Positions 15,003-23,739 of a stretch of 37,553 bases of DNA are shown in pieces. Made by a program: the position numbers and the translations under genes. The stretch covers positions 1 through 37,553 of the forward strand of contig DYJC01000031.1 of assembly GCA_020723305.1 (NCBI GenBank), written 5' to 3'. The notes beneath the pieces were generated by a model. It ran no database searches, was not told where the DNA came from, and saw only the letters and a list, made by a program, of their open reading frames with translations. This DNA comes from Desulfosudis oleivorans. GTDB lineage: Bacteria; Desulfobacterota; Desulfobacteria; Desulfobacterales; SURF-7. Each line of letters opens with the position of its first letter. Position 1 is the first letter of the stretch.

Positions 15003-15049
15003 TCCTTTGTTAAAGTAAAGGGGGTCTGCTCTTGACTCTTATGAATAAA

Positions 15050-15068
15050 AAAAAGGACGTTCCTTTTT
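15050..15068. promoter_or_regulatory. Perfect dyad, candidate sigma-54 activator binding site
   Basis: AAAAAGGA-CGT-TCCTTTTT is a perfect 8-bp dyad about 145 bp upstream of the expected start of the sigma-54 promoter at 15177. That is a usual enhancer distance for NtrC-type activators. TTTTTCGGAAAAA overlaps its right edge. It could also act on the divergent membrane protein gene. Confidence 0.5.
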
Positions 15069-15075
15069 CGGAAAA

Positions 15076-15104
15076 ACCATAACTGAAATTAGCATGAATG
15101 CCAA
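15076..15104 (-). promoter_or_regulatory. Possible shared promoter module (copy 6, weak)
   Basis: On the minus strand: TTGGCA (15104-15099), a 17-bp spacer ending TTTCAGT, then TATGGT (15081-15076). It resembles the 23625 copy (TTTCACT-TATGTT) but has changes in both hexamers and unrelated downstream bases. Confidence 0.45.
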
Positions 15105-15176
15105 CAAGTTTTCTTTATTATGGAACCGGTGATGAATACTTCAAATCCGGATGAGACGATTGTATACTGAACAAGT

Positions 15177-15193
15177 TTGGCACTCAATTTGCT
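15177..15193 (+). promoter_or_regulatory. Sigma-54 (RpoN) promoter
   Basis: TTGGCAC-TCAAT-TTGCT has the GG and GC doublets exactly 12 bp apart, as required for -24/-12 promoters, and matches the consensus TGGCAC-N5-TTGCW. It lies 42 bp before the receiver gene start, and an NtrC-type activator gene is 0.5 kb downstream. Confidence 0.78.
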
Positions 15194-15234
15194 TTTTCCC
15201 TCTTAATGAAAAGCACATAATCAAAGGAGGCTCC

Positions 15235-15624
15235 ATGGAAAAAGCTACCATCATGATAGTAGATGACGAAAAATACATTCTGAATGCCTTGCGTCGTCTT
15301 TTCAAGAAAAGTCCTTACAACTGCATCACTTTTGATTCTCCGGTCGATGCGCTGGATACACTGGAAACGCTGGACAAGAATAGGCCTCATGTGGTTATTT
15401 CCGACAGACGCATGCCCTACATGGAAGGGATCGATTTCCTAACACGGGTGAAAGGTCTTTACCCGGATACCTACTGTATCCTGCTGACAGGCTACAAGCT
15501 GCCAGACCGCTCGCACAACGCCCTGAAATACCGCAGAATCGACCGTGTGATCTTCAAACCTTGGAAAGATGAGGACATCAAACAGGAAATCGAAAAGGCA
15601 TTGAGCTTTGTTCTGCAATATTAA
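15235..15624 (+). CDS. Receiver-only response regulator
   Basis: A 129-residue stand-alone receiver domain: acidic pair in IMIVDDEKYILNAL, phosphoacceptor Asp in VVISDRRMPYMEG, T in ILLTGYK, and the conserved Lys in FKPWKDEDIKQEI. The FKPW-type end resembles receivers of RpfG/HD-GYP proteins. There is no output domain, so it may dock to a kinase or serve in a phosphorelay. The start at 15235 follows AAAGGAGG (about 15224-15231). The sigma-54 promoter upstream makes it the probable target of the activator encoded at 16083-17456. Confidence 0.92.
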   Translation: MEKATIMIVDDEKYILNALRRLFKKSPYNCITFDSPVDALDTLETLDKNRPHVVISDRRMPYMEGIDFLTRVKGLYPDTYCILLTGYKLPDRSHNALKYRRIDRVIFKPWKDEDIKQEIEKALSFVLQY

Positions 15625-16082
15625 CCATCAGAGTCGATTTGTTCATCCCCATGCAGCTGTCACAGAGGCACAATTGAATATGAACGGAACCCAGATTGAA
15701 CCGGCATATATGGCTGGCTTTATTATCAAAGCAGGAAAAACATCGGATGGTGATATGCTTTTTCAAACGGACAGGGATCTGATCAAAAATCATAAAAACC
15801 TCCTTGAATGGTTAATACAATATGACCCTTACCCCTTTCAATGTATATGCCAACCCGAACCAGTCCGGACAACTCATTTGACTTTTAAGCGATTCCCGTT
15901 GCTTTTACATATTGCTGTTGACGGGAATGCCCTGGCCGGAATTTGCAAGGTGTTCAAAAATCGGCATGTGAATGACTCCGGTGCTGATAAATTCGTCGGA
16001 TATGCCTGAAAATCAATGAACGCAACCGAAGCGGATTGTGTTCAAAAACCGGCAGAGACAGGACACGCTGATGGCGGCAATA
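15625..16082. other. Noncoding gap between receiver gene and sigma-54 activator
   Basis: 458 bp between convergent genes. Open frames exist on both strands (the longest is 15608-16009, +), but none has a ribosome binding site, recognisable motifs or a gene-like composition. I see no terminator hairpin with a T run. A decayed gene is possible. Confidence 0.5.
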
Positions 16083-17456
16083 TTAATCCGGTTTGGAAAT
16101 GCCGTATTTATTCATTTTTCCGTAAAGGGTTCCTCTCGCGATTTCCAGTATTTTTGCTGCTTTTTTCAGATTCCATTCACACTCCTCCAAAACCGATCGG
16201 ATCAGGATGGATTCTGCTTGGGCAAGAGAATGAGAAGGCAAAGTCAAGGTAACCGGCGGAAAGGATGCCATGGATTTCAATCCTTCGGGCAGATCAGCGG
16301 GCTGGATTTGGCTGAATTTTGCAAAGACGGCAGCATGTTCGATCACATTGGCGAGTTCCCTGACATTTCCCGGCCAATCGTATTTCATCAGCAGCCGCAT
16401 GGCCTCATTGGAAAAACCCTTGATATTTTTATCATCGCTGGTTTTGCATTTTTTCAGAAAATATTCGGCCAGGTGCGGTACATCCAGGCGTCGTTCCCGG
16501 AGCGGCGGAAGATGGATGGATACGACATTGATACGGTAGAATAAATCCGCTCGAAATGTTTTCTCCTGAATAGCCTGGACAAGATCCTGATTCGTGGCGC
16601 AGATTATACGGACATCGGTTTGAAGAGCGCTGGTACTGCCCACGCGCTGATAACTGCCCAGTTCCAACACCCGCAGAAGAGAAATCTGCGTTTGTGGCTG
16701 TATGTCGCCGATTTCATCCAGAAAAAGTGTCCCCTTATCGGCAACTTCCAAGTAACCTTTTTTGGAGGTCGTCGCACCACTGAATGCACCTTTTTCATGA
16801 CCGAACAACTCGCTGTTAATCAACGTCTCGGTCAGGGCGGCGCAGTTCACCCGTATAAAGGCATTCTGTTTTCGGTTGCTTCGAAAATGAATGGCTTCCG
16901 CCACCAACTCCTTGCCGGTGCCGCTTTCGCCGGTCAAAAGAACGGACGCATCCGACTTGGCCACGGCGGAAATCATTTCATAGATGGTAAACATTTTCGG
17001 GTCTTGTCCGATGATGTTTTCAAAACGTCGATTCTCCCGCTGATCGCCATCGGCAATAATATTGTCATGAAACAGGTTTTTATGTTCGATGACTTTTTTT
17101 AGAATGATTGCGACTGCGTCCATGTCAAAAGGTTTCAGCAGGTAGTCATACGCGCCGAGCTTCATGGCCTTTACAGCATCCTGAATATCCGCGTGACCGG
17201 TGATCATCACAACGAAAGTATGCGGGTAACGTGCTTTGATCTCATGCAGCAACGCCAAACCGTCCATATGCGGCATCCTCACATCGCTGATCACGATATC
17301 GGCCGGATAAACTTCCAGTTTTTTAAGCGCCTCCCTGCCGCCGGGAGCCGTCTCGATCTGGAGATCTTTCCAAGTTCGGAGTGCGCGACGAAAAGCCGCA
17401 TGATAGGCAGATTCATCATCGACCAGAAGCAACTTCGTTTGAGTGGCCTCAGCCAT
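16083..17456 (-). CDS. NtrC-family sigma-54-dependent response regulator
   Basis: A 457-residue activator. The receiver (1-125) has DDE at 13-15 and phosphoacceptor Asp58 in ISDVRMPHMDG. The AAA+ domain (145-385) carries Walker A GESGTGKE (176-183), the sigma-54 contact loop GAFSGA (223-228) and Walker B FLDEIG (245-250), followed by a Fis-type HTH at the end (WNLKKAAKILEIARGTLYGK). The frame extends 25 codons upstream to 17531, but a promoter (TTGACT/TACAAT) covers that extension, so the start is MAEATQ at 17456. No paired kinase is adjacent. The nearby receiver gene with a sigma-54 promoter is its likely target, and the divergent RND operon may be another, but no -24/-12 motif was found there. 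Confidence 0.94.
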   Translation of the reverse strand: MAEATQTKLLLVDDESAYHAAFRRALRTWKDLQIETAPGGREALKKLEVYPADIVISDVRMPHMDGLALLHEIKARYPHTFVVMITGHADIQDAVKAMKLGAYDYLLKPFDMDAVAIILKKVIEHKNLFHDNIIADGDQRENRRFENIIGQDPKMFTIYEMISAVAKSDASVLLTGESGTGKELVAEAIHFRSNRKQNAFIRVNCAALTETLINSELFGHEKGAFSGATTSKKGYLEVADKGTLFLDEIGDIQPQTQISLLRVLELGSYQRVGSTSALQTDVRIICATNQDLVQAIQEKTFRADLFYRINVVSIHLPPLRERRLDVPHLAEYFLKKCKTSDDKNIKGFSNEAMRLLMKYDWPGNVRELANVIEHAAVFAKFSQIQPADLPEGLKSMASFPPVTLTLPSHSLAQAESILIRSVLEECEWNLKKAAKILEIARGTLYGKMNKYGISKPD

Positions 17457-17507
17457 TGGATTGAACAATTTACGCTCACTGTATAGTGTTTTGGTTTGAT
17501 CCTTTTT

Positions 17508-17536
17508 ATTGTATTTATTTTTTTCAAACAAGTCAA
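17508..17536 (-). promoter_or_regulatory. Promoter of the sigma-54 activator gene
   Basis: On the minus strand: TTGACT (17536-17531), a 17-bp spacer and TACAAT (17513-17508). It predicts a roughly 45-base untranslated leader before ATG 17456, and it lies 27 bp from the divergent module of RND operon 1. Confidence 0.65.
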
Positions 17537-17562
17537 TTCACACATTAAAATCAACAATATTA

Positions 17563-17591
17563 TTGACACACAAACATCCTTCACATATGTT
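17563..17591 (+). promoter_or_regulatory. Shared promoter module, copy 3 (RND operon 1)
   Basis: TTGACA (17563-17568), a 17-bp spacer ending CTTCACA, and TATGTT (17586-17591), followed by CATTTACAAAAAAAGCAAG and CTTATCC. It lies 104 bp before the adaptor gene. Confidence 0.75.
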
Positions 17592-17694
17592 CATTTACAA
17601 AAAAAGCAAGATCTTATCCATTATCTCTTCCCTTTATCCTTACCCCTGATAACGGATAGGAACAGAAGCCCTACGAATTGGGAGGAAGAAACGC

Positions 17695-18924
17695 ATGTCG
17701 CACAAAAATCCGGTTACTTATTTACAATTATCATCTCACCGCTTACCTGCCATTCATCCATTTTTTACATACGTAACGACAATTATGGTCAACGGCAAAT
17801 GGGCAGCAGCGCTTTCAGCTGGTTTTGCCGTGCTGCTCTTTTTTCAGGCCAATGTTTCAGCTGCTCCCCCAGGTCCGGGAGGGCCGCCGCCGATGGTATT
17901 GGTGGCACCTGTAACCGAAGAGGATATCAACCCGCCTGCGGAATATGTAGGTCATGTGGAGGCCTTGCAGACCGTTGATCTGCGAGCCCGGGTCGAAGGG
18001 TTTTTAGAGCGGATTCATTTCAAGGAAGGCAGCGATATCCAGGAAGGCAGCCTGCTCTATGTTATCGAGCCTGCTCCTTATCAGGTTCAGGTGGACGCAG
18101 ATAAGGCCATTGTCGCACAGGCAGAGGCGAGTCTCACCAAAGCCCGCCGGTTTCTGGAACGGGCAAAGACAGTGAGTTCCGGTGGGGTTTCCGCAACAGA
18201 TCTCGACAATGCCGCGGCCGAAGAACTTCGCGCCAAAGCTCAGCTTGAGCAGGCAAAGGCGAATCTGGAAATAGCCGGAATCAACCTGGAATACACTCAG
18301 ATCAAGGCACCGATCAACGGCCGTATCGGACGCACGGCCTTCACACGGGGAAACCTGGTGAATCCAGCATCGGGAACACTGGCCCGCATTGTTCAACTCG
18401 ATCCTGTCCGGGTGGTTTATTCCATCAGTGAAAATGATCTTATGGCCGTCAGCATGGCTCTGAAAGATGCTGGAAAAGAAAAAAAGAATCCATTGCTCGA
18501 ACCGCGCATCAAATTACCGGACGGCCGCATTCTCAAAACCTCCGGTCAGATCGATTTCGTGGACAACGCCATCGATTCCGGTACCGGAACCATTGCGGTG
18601 CTGGCGCTTTTTCCCAACCCGGATAATCTGTTACTGCCGGGGCAGTATGTCACTGTCCTGGTTTCCCGGTCGGAACCCAAATGGATGCCGGTGGTGCCCC
18701 AGTCAGCGGTGCTGGAAGATCGTGAAGGGCGCTATGTTCTGATGCTGGATGAAAAAAGTCAGGTGGTCGTTCGGCGGATTGTCACCGGTCCTTTGGCCGG
18801 GGCCAACTGGTCCATATCCTCAGGTCTGACCGTCGGCGAGCAGGTCATTGTGGAAGGAGTTCAAAAAGCAATGCCCGGTATGGTTGTGAAAGCCACAACC
18901 GCCGAAGCTCAAAGCGGGAGGTAA
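17695..18924 (+). CDS. RND efflux periplasmic adaptor (membrane fusion protein)
   Basis: A 409-residue AcrA/MexA-type adaptor. It has the barrel-sandwich start EYVGHVEALQTVDLRARVEG, the lipoyl half IHFKEGSDIQEGSLLYVIEP, an alpha-hairpin (about 145-205), the second lipoyl half YTQIKAPINGRIGRTAFTRG and a beta-barrel. It joins the inner-membrane pump to the outer-membrane channel. GGGAGGAAG supports ATG 17695, but the signal peptide (MVNGKWAAALSAGFAVLLFF...VSA) begins only at residue 31, so ATG 17785 is a real alternative start. It is the first gene of a three-gene operon; its stop is 3 bp before the pump gene. Confidence 0.93.
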   Translation: MSHKNPVTYLQLSSHRLPAIHPFFTYVTTIMVNGKWAAALSAGFAVLLFFQANVSAAPPGPGGPPPMVLVAPVTEEDINPPAEYVGHVEALQTVDLRARVEGFLERIHFKEGSDIQEGSLLYVIEPAPYQVQVDADKAIVAQAEASLTKARRFLERAKTVSSGGVSATDLDNAAAEELRAKAQLEQAKANLEIAGINLEYTQIKAPINGRIGRTAFTRGNLVNPASGTLARIVQLDPVRVVYSISENDLMAVSMALKDAGKEKKNPLLEPRIKLPDGRILKTSGQIDFVDNAIDSGTGTIAVLALFPNPDNLLLPGQYVTVLVSRSEPKWMPVVPQSAVLEDREGRYVLMLDEKSQVVVRRIVTGPLAGANWSISSGLTVGEQVIVEGVQKAMPGMVVKATTAEAQSGR

Positions 18925-18927
18925 GGC

Positions 18928-21900
18928 ATGTTTTCGCAAATATTCATTGAACGTCCACGCCTGGCCGTGGTGATATCTGTTTTCATCACCCTGGCCGGTC
19001 TGATTGCCCTGTATAACATTCCGGTATCCCAATATCCGCCCATCACCCCCCCGGAAATCCGGGTGAATGCAATCTATCCCGGCGCCAATGCCAAGGTCGT
19101 GGCCGACAATGTGGCTGCGCCCATTGAAAAAGAAGTCAACGGGGTGGAAAAGATGCTTTATATGTCTTCCACCTGTTCCAACGACGGACGCTATGAATTG
19201 GCTGTTACGTTTGCCGTGGGCACGAATCCGGATATCGACCAGGTCAATCTCCAGAACCGTGTGCAGCTTGCCACAGCCAAACTGCCCAAAGAAGTAATCG
19301 ACCAGGGTATCAGCGTGCGCAGGCGCTCCAGCGATATCTTAGGAGTGATATCTTTCTTTTCGCCTCAGGGCTCTCGGAACAATCTTTTCCTGAGCAACTA
19401 CGCCAGTCGAAATGTCAAAGACGCCCTGGTGCGTATCGATGGCGTCAGTGATGTGTTTATTTTCGGAGAATTTGAATACAGCATGCGCATCTGGATGGAC
19501 CCGGAACGGCTGACCGCCCGGGGATTGACTGCCGATGATGTGATCGCTGCCATCCGGAGACAGAATGTTCAGGCAGCGGTAGGCGCAATCGGAACCATGC
19601 CGACCGGGGAAGGCCAGCAGCTCCAGTATACCCTGCGGGCAAAAGGACGGCTCAGTGATGTGGAGGAATTCAACAATATCATCGTTCGCACCAATCCCCA
19701 GGGAGGCCTGGTGCGGGTAGGGGATATTGCCAAGGTGGAACTTGGTGCCAACAGTTATGCCACCCGCTCCATCATCAATGGCCAGCCGACCCTGGCCATG
19801 GCGGTTTATCGCTCATCCGACGCCAACGCACTGGATACGATGAAAGCGGTCCGGGAAGAACTGAAACATATCGCCAAACGCTTGCCCAGCGATATGGATT
19901 ATAAAATCATGTATGATACGACCAAATATGTTTCATCGGCCATTCATGAAATCGAACTGACCCTGGTAATTACCTTTCTTCTCGTCCTGTTCGTGAACTA
20001 CATCTTTCTCCAGGACTGGCGGGCCACCCTGGTGCCCACCGTCACCATACCGGTCTCGCTGATCGGCACTTTCGGCGTGCTGCTGGCCCTGGGTTACAGC
20101 GCCAACACCATCTCCCTGTTCGCCCTGATCATGGCCATCGGTCTGGTTGTGGACGATGCCATCGTGGTAGTGGAAAACGTTTACCGGGTCATGGATAAAA
20201 GAAAACTCAGCGCCAAAGCCGCTACCATCCGAGCCATGGGACAGGTAACCGGCCCGATCATTGCCACCACCCTGGTGTTGCTGGCTGTTTTTGTGCCGGT
20301 AGGTTTCATGCCCGGTATTAGTGGACAGCTTTATAAACAGTTTGCCGTGACCATCTGCACCGCAGTGGTGATTTCAGCAATCAACGCCCTGACCCTGAGT
20401 CCGGCGTTATGCGCCATTCTGCTGAAGGAACCCAAAATCGCCCAGCGTGGTCCCTTTGCCTGGTTCAACCGGAGCCTCGAAGCCTCACGCAACATCTATA
20501 TAACCGGCTCGGCCTGGCTGATCCGTCGCCTGGTCATCACCCTGTTTCTGTTTATCGGGGTTATCGGCGGAGGCTGGTTTCTGTTCTCCCATAGTCCTGC
20601 CAGTTTCCTGCCCCAGGAGGATCAGGGAGTTTTATTCATCAATGCCCAGCTCCCCGAAGGCGCTTCCCTGGCACGCACCAACAAAGTGATGCAAACCGTC
20701 ACGAAAACACTCAAAGGCATTGATGGTGTCAACGATGTACTCTGTGTAAGCGGCTTCAGTCTGCTCAGCGGAATATCCGAGAATGTGGGATTCGGTGTTG
20801 TGGTTTTAAAACCATGGGATGAACGTACCCGGCCGGATCAGCAACTGGAGGCCATCATCGGACAGGGCATGGGCAGGTTGTCCGGCATTGCATCCGCCAA
20901 CATTTTTGTATTTGCACCGCCGCCCATCATCGGTCTCGGTACCACCGGAGGCATCGATTTCCGGCTTCAGGCTCTGGAAGATCAACCTCCCCAGGAGATC
21001 GCCGCGGCAACGAGATCCCTGGTCATTGCCGCCAACCAGGATCCCAACCTGATGCGGGTTTATTCCACGTATACGGCCAATACGCCGCAGATTTTCGTGG
21101 ACCTGGACCGAACCCGTGCAGAAACCCTCAAGGTTCCTGTCAGCCGGGTCTTCACCACCTTGCAGCAACATCTGGGCTCGGGTTATGTCAATGACTTCAA
21201 TCTTTATGGACGAACCTATCAGGTCAAGGTTCAGGCCCAGGCGCCCTATCGGGATACCATAGATGACATCGGTCGTCTCTATGTCCGCAGTGACGACGGT
21301 AAGATGGTGCCCATGAAGAGCCTGATCACCTTGTCTACGGTATTGGGCCCGCAGATCATTTATCGCTACAACCAGTTTACCAGCGTTCAGATCAACGGTG
21401 GTGCCGCTCCTGGTTCTTCATCCGGCCAGGCCATGGATGCCATGGAACGTCTGGCAGCTAAAACGCTCCCTGCCGGTTATGCTTTTGAATGGTCTTCCAT
21501 GTCCTTTCAAGAACGAAAAGCCGGAGGAAAAATTGCGGGATTATTCGCCCTGGCGCTTCTTTTCGGCTATCTTTTTCTAGTAGGGCAATACGAAAGCTGG
21601 AACATCCCCTTGTCCATCGTCCTGTCCATCCCTGTAGCCAGCCTGGGTGCGCTGGCTGGTTTGTGGGCGGTACAACTGAGTTTCAGCATTTATGCCCAGA
21701 TCGGACTCATACTTCTGGTGGGGCTGGCTGCCAAGAATGCAATTTTGATCGTGGAGTTTGCCAAAGACCGCCGGGAGCAGGGATTTTCGATTGAAAAGGC
21801 GGCCATTGAAGGTGCCCAGATCCGTTTCCGGCCGGTATTGATGACCGCCTTCACTTTTATTTTTGGTGTAGCCCCCATGGTGATCGCAACCGGTGCCGGC

Positions 21901-22062
21901 GCCGGAAGCCGAAGGGCTATCGGCACCACGGTTTTTTCCGGAATGCTGGCTGCTACCCTTTTTGGTATTTTTTTGATCCCGGCTTTGTATTACATTTTTC
22001 AAACCATCGGTGAAAAAGGCAGCGCCTGGTGGTCGCGGAATAAAGAAAAGGCGGCATCCTGA
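18928..22062 (+). CDS. RND efflux pump, HAE1 type (AcrB/MexB-like)
   Basis: A 1044-residue proton-driven exporter of the hydrophobe/amphiphile efflux family. It starts with the typical first helix and porter domain entry ([38 protein letters not shown]). TM4 carries the proton-relay aspartates in [14 protein letters not shown], and the C-terminal half has [16 protein letters not shown] and [14 protein letters not shown]. Length is normal. GGGAGG just before the previous stop serves as ribosome binding site. The substrates are unknown, but antibiotics, solvents or bile-like compounds are typical for the family. Confidence 0.96.
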   Translation: MFSQIFIERPRLAVVISVFITLAGLIALYNIPVSQYPPITPPEIRVNAIYPGANAKVVADNVAAPIEKEVNGVEKMLYMSSTCSNDGRYELAVTFAVGTNPDIDQVNLQNRVQLATAKLPKEVIDQGISVRRRSSDILGVISFFSPQGSRNNLFLSNYASRNVKDALVRIDGVSDVFIFGEFEYSMRIWMDPERLTARGLTADDVIAAIRRQNVQAAVGAIGTMPTGEGQQLQYTLRAKGRLSDVEEFNNIIVRTNPQGGLVRVGDIAKVELGANSYATRSIINGQPTLAMAVYRSSDANALDTMKAVREELKHIAKRLPSDMDYKIMYDTTKYVSSAIHEIELTLVITFLLVLFVNYIFLQDWRATLVPTVTIPVSLIGTFGVLLALGYSANTISLFALIMAIGLVVDDAIVVVENVYRVMDKRKLSAKAATIRAMGQVTGPIIATTLVLLAVFVPVGFMPGISGQLYKQFAVTICTAVVISAINALTLSPALCAILLKEPKIAQRGPFAWFNRSLEASRNIYITGSAWLIRRLVITLFLFIGVIGGGWFLFSHSPASFLPQEDQGVLFINAQLPEGASLARTNKVMQTVTKTLKGIDGVNDVLCVSGFSLLSGISENVGFGVVVLKPWDERTRPDQQLEAIIGQGMGRLSGIASANIFVFAPPPIIGLGTTGGIDFRLQALEDQPPQEIAAATRSLVIAANQDPNLMRVYSTYTANTPQIFVDLDRTRAETLKVPVSRVFTTLQQHLGSGYVNDFNLYGRTYQVKVQAQAPYRDTIDDIGRLYVRSDDGKMVPMKSLITLSTVLGPQIIYRYNQFTSVQINGGAAPGSSSGQAMDAMERLAAKTLPAGYAFEWSSMSFQERKAGGKIAGLFALALLFGYLFLVGQYESWNIPLSIVLSIPVASLGALAGLWAVQLSFSIYAQIGLILLVGLAAKNAILIVEFAKDRREQGFSIEKAAIEGAQIRFRPVLMTAFTFIFGVAPMVIATGAGAGSRRAIGTTVFSGMLAATLFGIFLIPALYYIFQTIGEKGSAWWSRNKEKAAS

Positions 22063-23600
22063 TGCGACAAATCCGTTTCGTCCCCAAATGTTTAGAAGGT
22101 GAAACAGCTATGCACCATCCAATTGTCCAACGCGACTGTTATCGATTTTACATGAGAGAAAAAAGGTTTTTCCCTGCAATTCTTTTGTTCACGGCAATTG
22201 TAACCGGTCTTTTCTTGACGGGATGTGCCGTCGGGCCGGATTACACCAAAGAAGAACCAGCGTCTCCTTCCCAATGGCGCAGTGAACTCGCCGGAGGTCT
22301 GACCCCTGATGAATTCCGGCCGGAAGCTCTGGCAAAATGGTGGACCACACTGAATGATCCGAAACTGACAACCCTGGTGGAGCGCTCGATCAAAGGAAAT
22401 CCGGACATCAAAATCGCCATGGCCAGAATTCGCGAATCCCGAGCCCTGCGGGGAATCAGTCGCGCAGGTCTTTTCCCCACACTGGATGCTTCCGCCGGGG
22501 TGACCCGGTCCCGCAGCAGTGAGAACAGGGAAGACGGTACGGAAAGCACCCTTTATTCCACAGGCTTCGACGCCGGGTGGGAACTGGATGTTTTTGGGGG
22601 AACCAGACGCTCGATGGAGGCGGCCCAGGCGGATCTGGAAGCTTCCCAGGAGGATTTGCACGATGCAATGGTGACTATGCTGGCTGAGGTGACCTTAAAC
22701 TATGTGGAAGTACGTACTTTTCAGGCCCGCCTTTCGGCAACCAAGGCCAATATCAAAACCCAGCAGGAGACCTATAGCTTGAATGAGTCCATGTATCGTT
22801 CTGGAATCATAAACGAACTCGTGGTTCAACAATCCCTGCGGACTTTGGAAACCTCCCGCTCCCAGATTCCGGGCCTTGAAAAAGGATTGGCAGCGGCTGA
22901 AAATCGTTTATCCGTGCTCCTGGGAAATCAGCCCGGCGAACTTCATCCGGAACTGGCTGAAGAGCAACCCATACCGGTTCTTCCGGCAACAGTGGCGGTC
23001 GGGATACCCGCCGAAACCATTCGCCGGCGACCCGATATCCGTCGGGCCGAGCGCAGACTGGCCGCCCAGACTGCCCGGATCGGAGTCGCTACTGCTGATT
23101 TATATCCGCGCTTCCGTCTGCTTGGAACCATCGGGCTGGAATCCCTCCATAGTGATAATTTTCTGGAAGGCGATAGTCTGGCCTGGAGTGCCGGCCCCGG
23201 TATTTCCTGGAAGATTTTTCACGGCGGCGCCATCCGGCAGAACATTGCGGTACAGTCCGCCCGCCAGGAACAGGCCTTGATTCAGTATGAATACACGCTG
23301 CTAAAAGCGCAGGAGGAAGTAGAAAACGTTTTGACGGCCTATGTCAAGGATCAGCACAGGCGAGAGTCGCTTGTCAAGGCGGTTGCCGCAGCCCAGCGGA
23401 CAGTCCTGCTGGCAAAGGAGCAGTACCAGGCCGGTCTGGTGGATTTCAACAATGTGCTGGATGCCCAGCGTTCGCTGCTTCTGCTGGAAGATGAACTGGC
23501 TCAGAGCAATGGCGCTGTTATCTCCAACCTGATCAGACTGTACAAAGCTCTGGGCGGCGGCTGGACGAATCAGGTTCAGGAGGAAAACAGGCCATCGTAA
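22062..23600 (+). CDS. RND outer-membrane lipoprotein channel (NodT/OprM family)
   Basis: An outer-membrane efflux protein with a lipobox (FLTGCAVGPDY; Cys about residue 55), followed by the family start YTKEEPASPSQWRSEL and WWTTLNDPKLTTLVERSIKGN. The conserved IRRRPDIRRAERRLAAQTARIG block ends the first repeat, and QYQAGLVDFNNVLDAQRSLL ends the second. The longest frame overlaps the pump stop by one base (TGATG). ATG 22110 (after AAGGTGA) or ATG 22152 would give a more normal signal peptide, so the true start is uncertain. It completes a tripartite pump with the two preceding genes. Confidence 0.94.
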   Translation: MRQIRFVPKCLEGETAMHHPIVQRDCYRFYMREKRFFPAILLFTAIVTGLFLTGCAVGPDYTKEEPASPSQWRSELAGGLTPDEFRPEALAKWWTTLNDPKLTTLVERSIKGNPDIKIAMARIRESRALRGISRAGLFPTLDASAGVTRSRSSENREDGTESTLYSTGFDAGWELDVFGGTRRSMEAAQADLEASQEDLHDAMVTMLAEVTLNYVEVRTFQARLSATKANIKTQQETYSLNESMYRSGIINELVVQQSLRTLETSRSQIPGLEKGLAAAENRLSVLLGNQPGELHPELAEEQPIPVLPATVAVGIPAETIRRRPDIRRAERRLAAQTARIGVATADLYPRFRLLGTIGLESLHSDNFLEGDSLAWSAGPGISWKIFHGGAIRQNIAVQSARQEQALIQYEYTLLKAQEEVENVLTAYVKDQHRRESLVKAVAAAQRTVLLAKEQYQAGLVDFNNVLDAQRSLLLLEDELAQSNGAVISNLIRLYKALGGGWTNQVQEENRPS

Positions 23601-23624
23601 AAAAAATGAATATAGATAATGTTG

Positions 23625-23653
23625 TTGACACTCAAATGACTTTCACTTATGTT
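23625..23653 (+). promoter_or_regulatory. Shared promoter module, copy 4 (PBP gene)
   Basis: TTGACA (23625-23630), a 17-bp spacer ending CTTTCACT, and TATGTT (23648-23653), followed by CATACACATAAAAAATAAG and CTTATCC. It lies 87 bp before the PBP start, so the PBP gene has its own promoter after RND operon 1. Confidence 0.75.
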
Positions 23654-23739
23654 CATACACATAAAAAATAAGCTCTTATCCCTTCATTAGGATCGAAATT
23701 CATAATACCGGAAAAAACCATCACGTAATATAAAAGACC

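Noticed and set aside
15608..16009. 133-codon plus-strand frame between the receiver gene and the sigma-54 activator
   Set aside because: It overlaps the end of the receiver gene, has no ribosome binding site and no recognisable motif.
17456..17531. Upstream 25-codon extension of the sigma-54 activator
   Set aside because: A TTGACT-17-TACAAT promoter overlaps it, so the transcript would begin inside the extension; receiver homology starts after MAEATQ.
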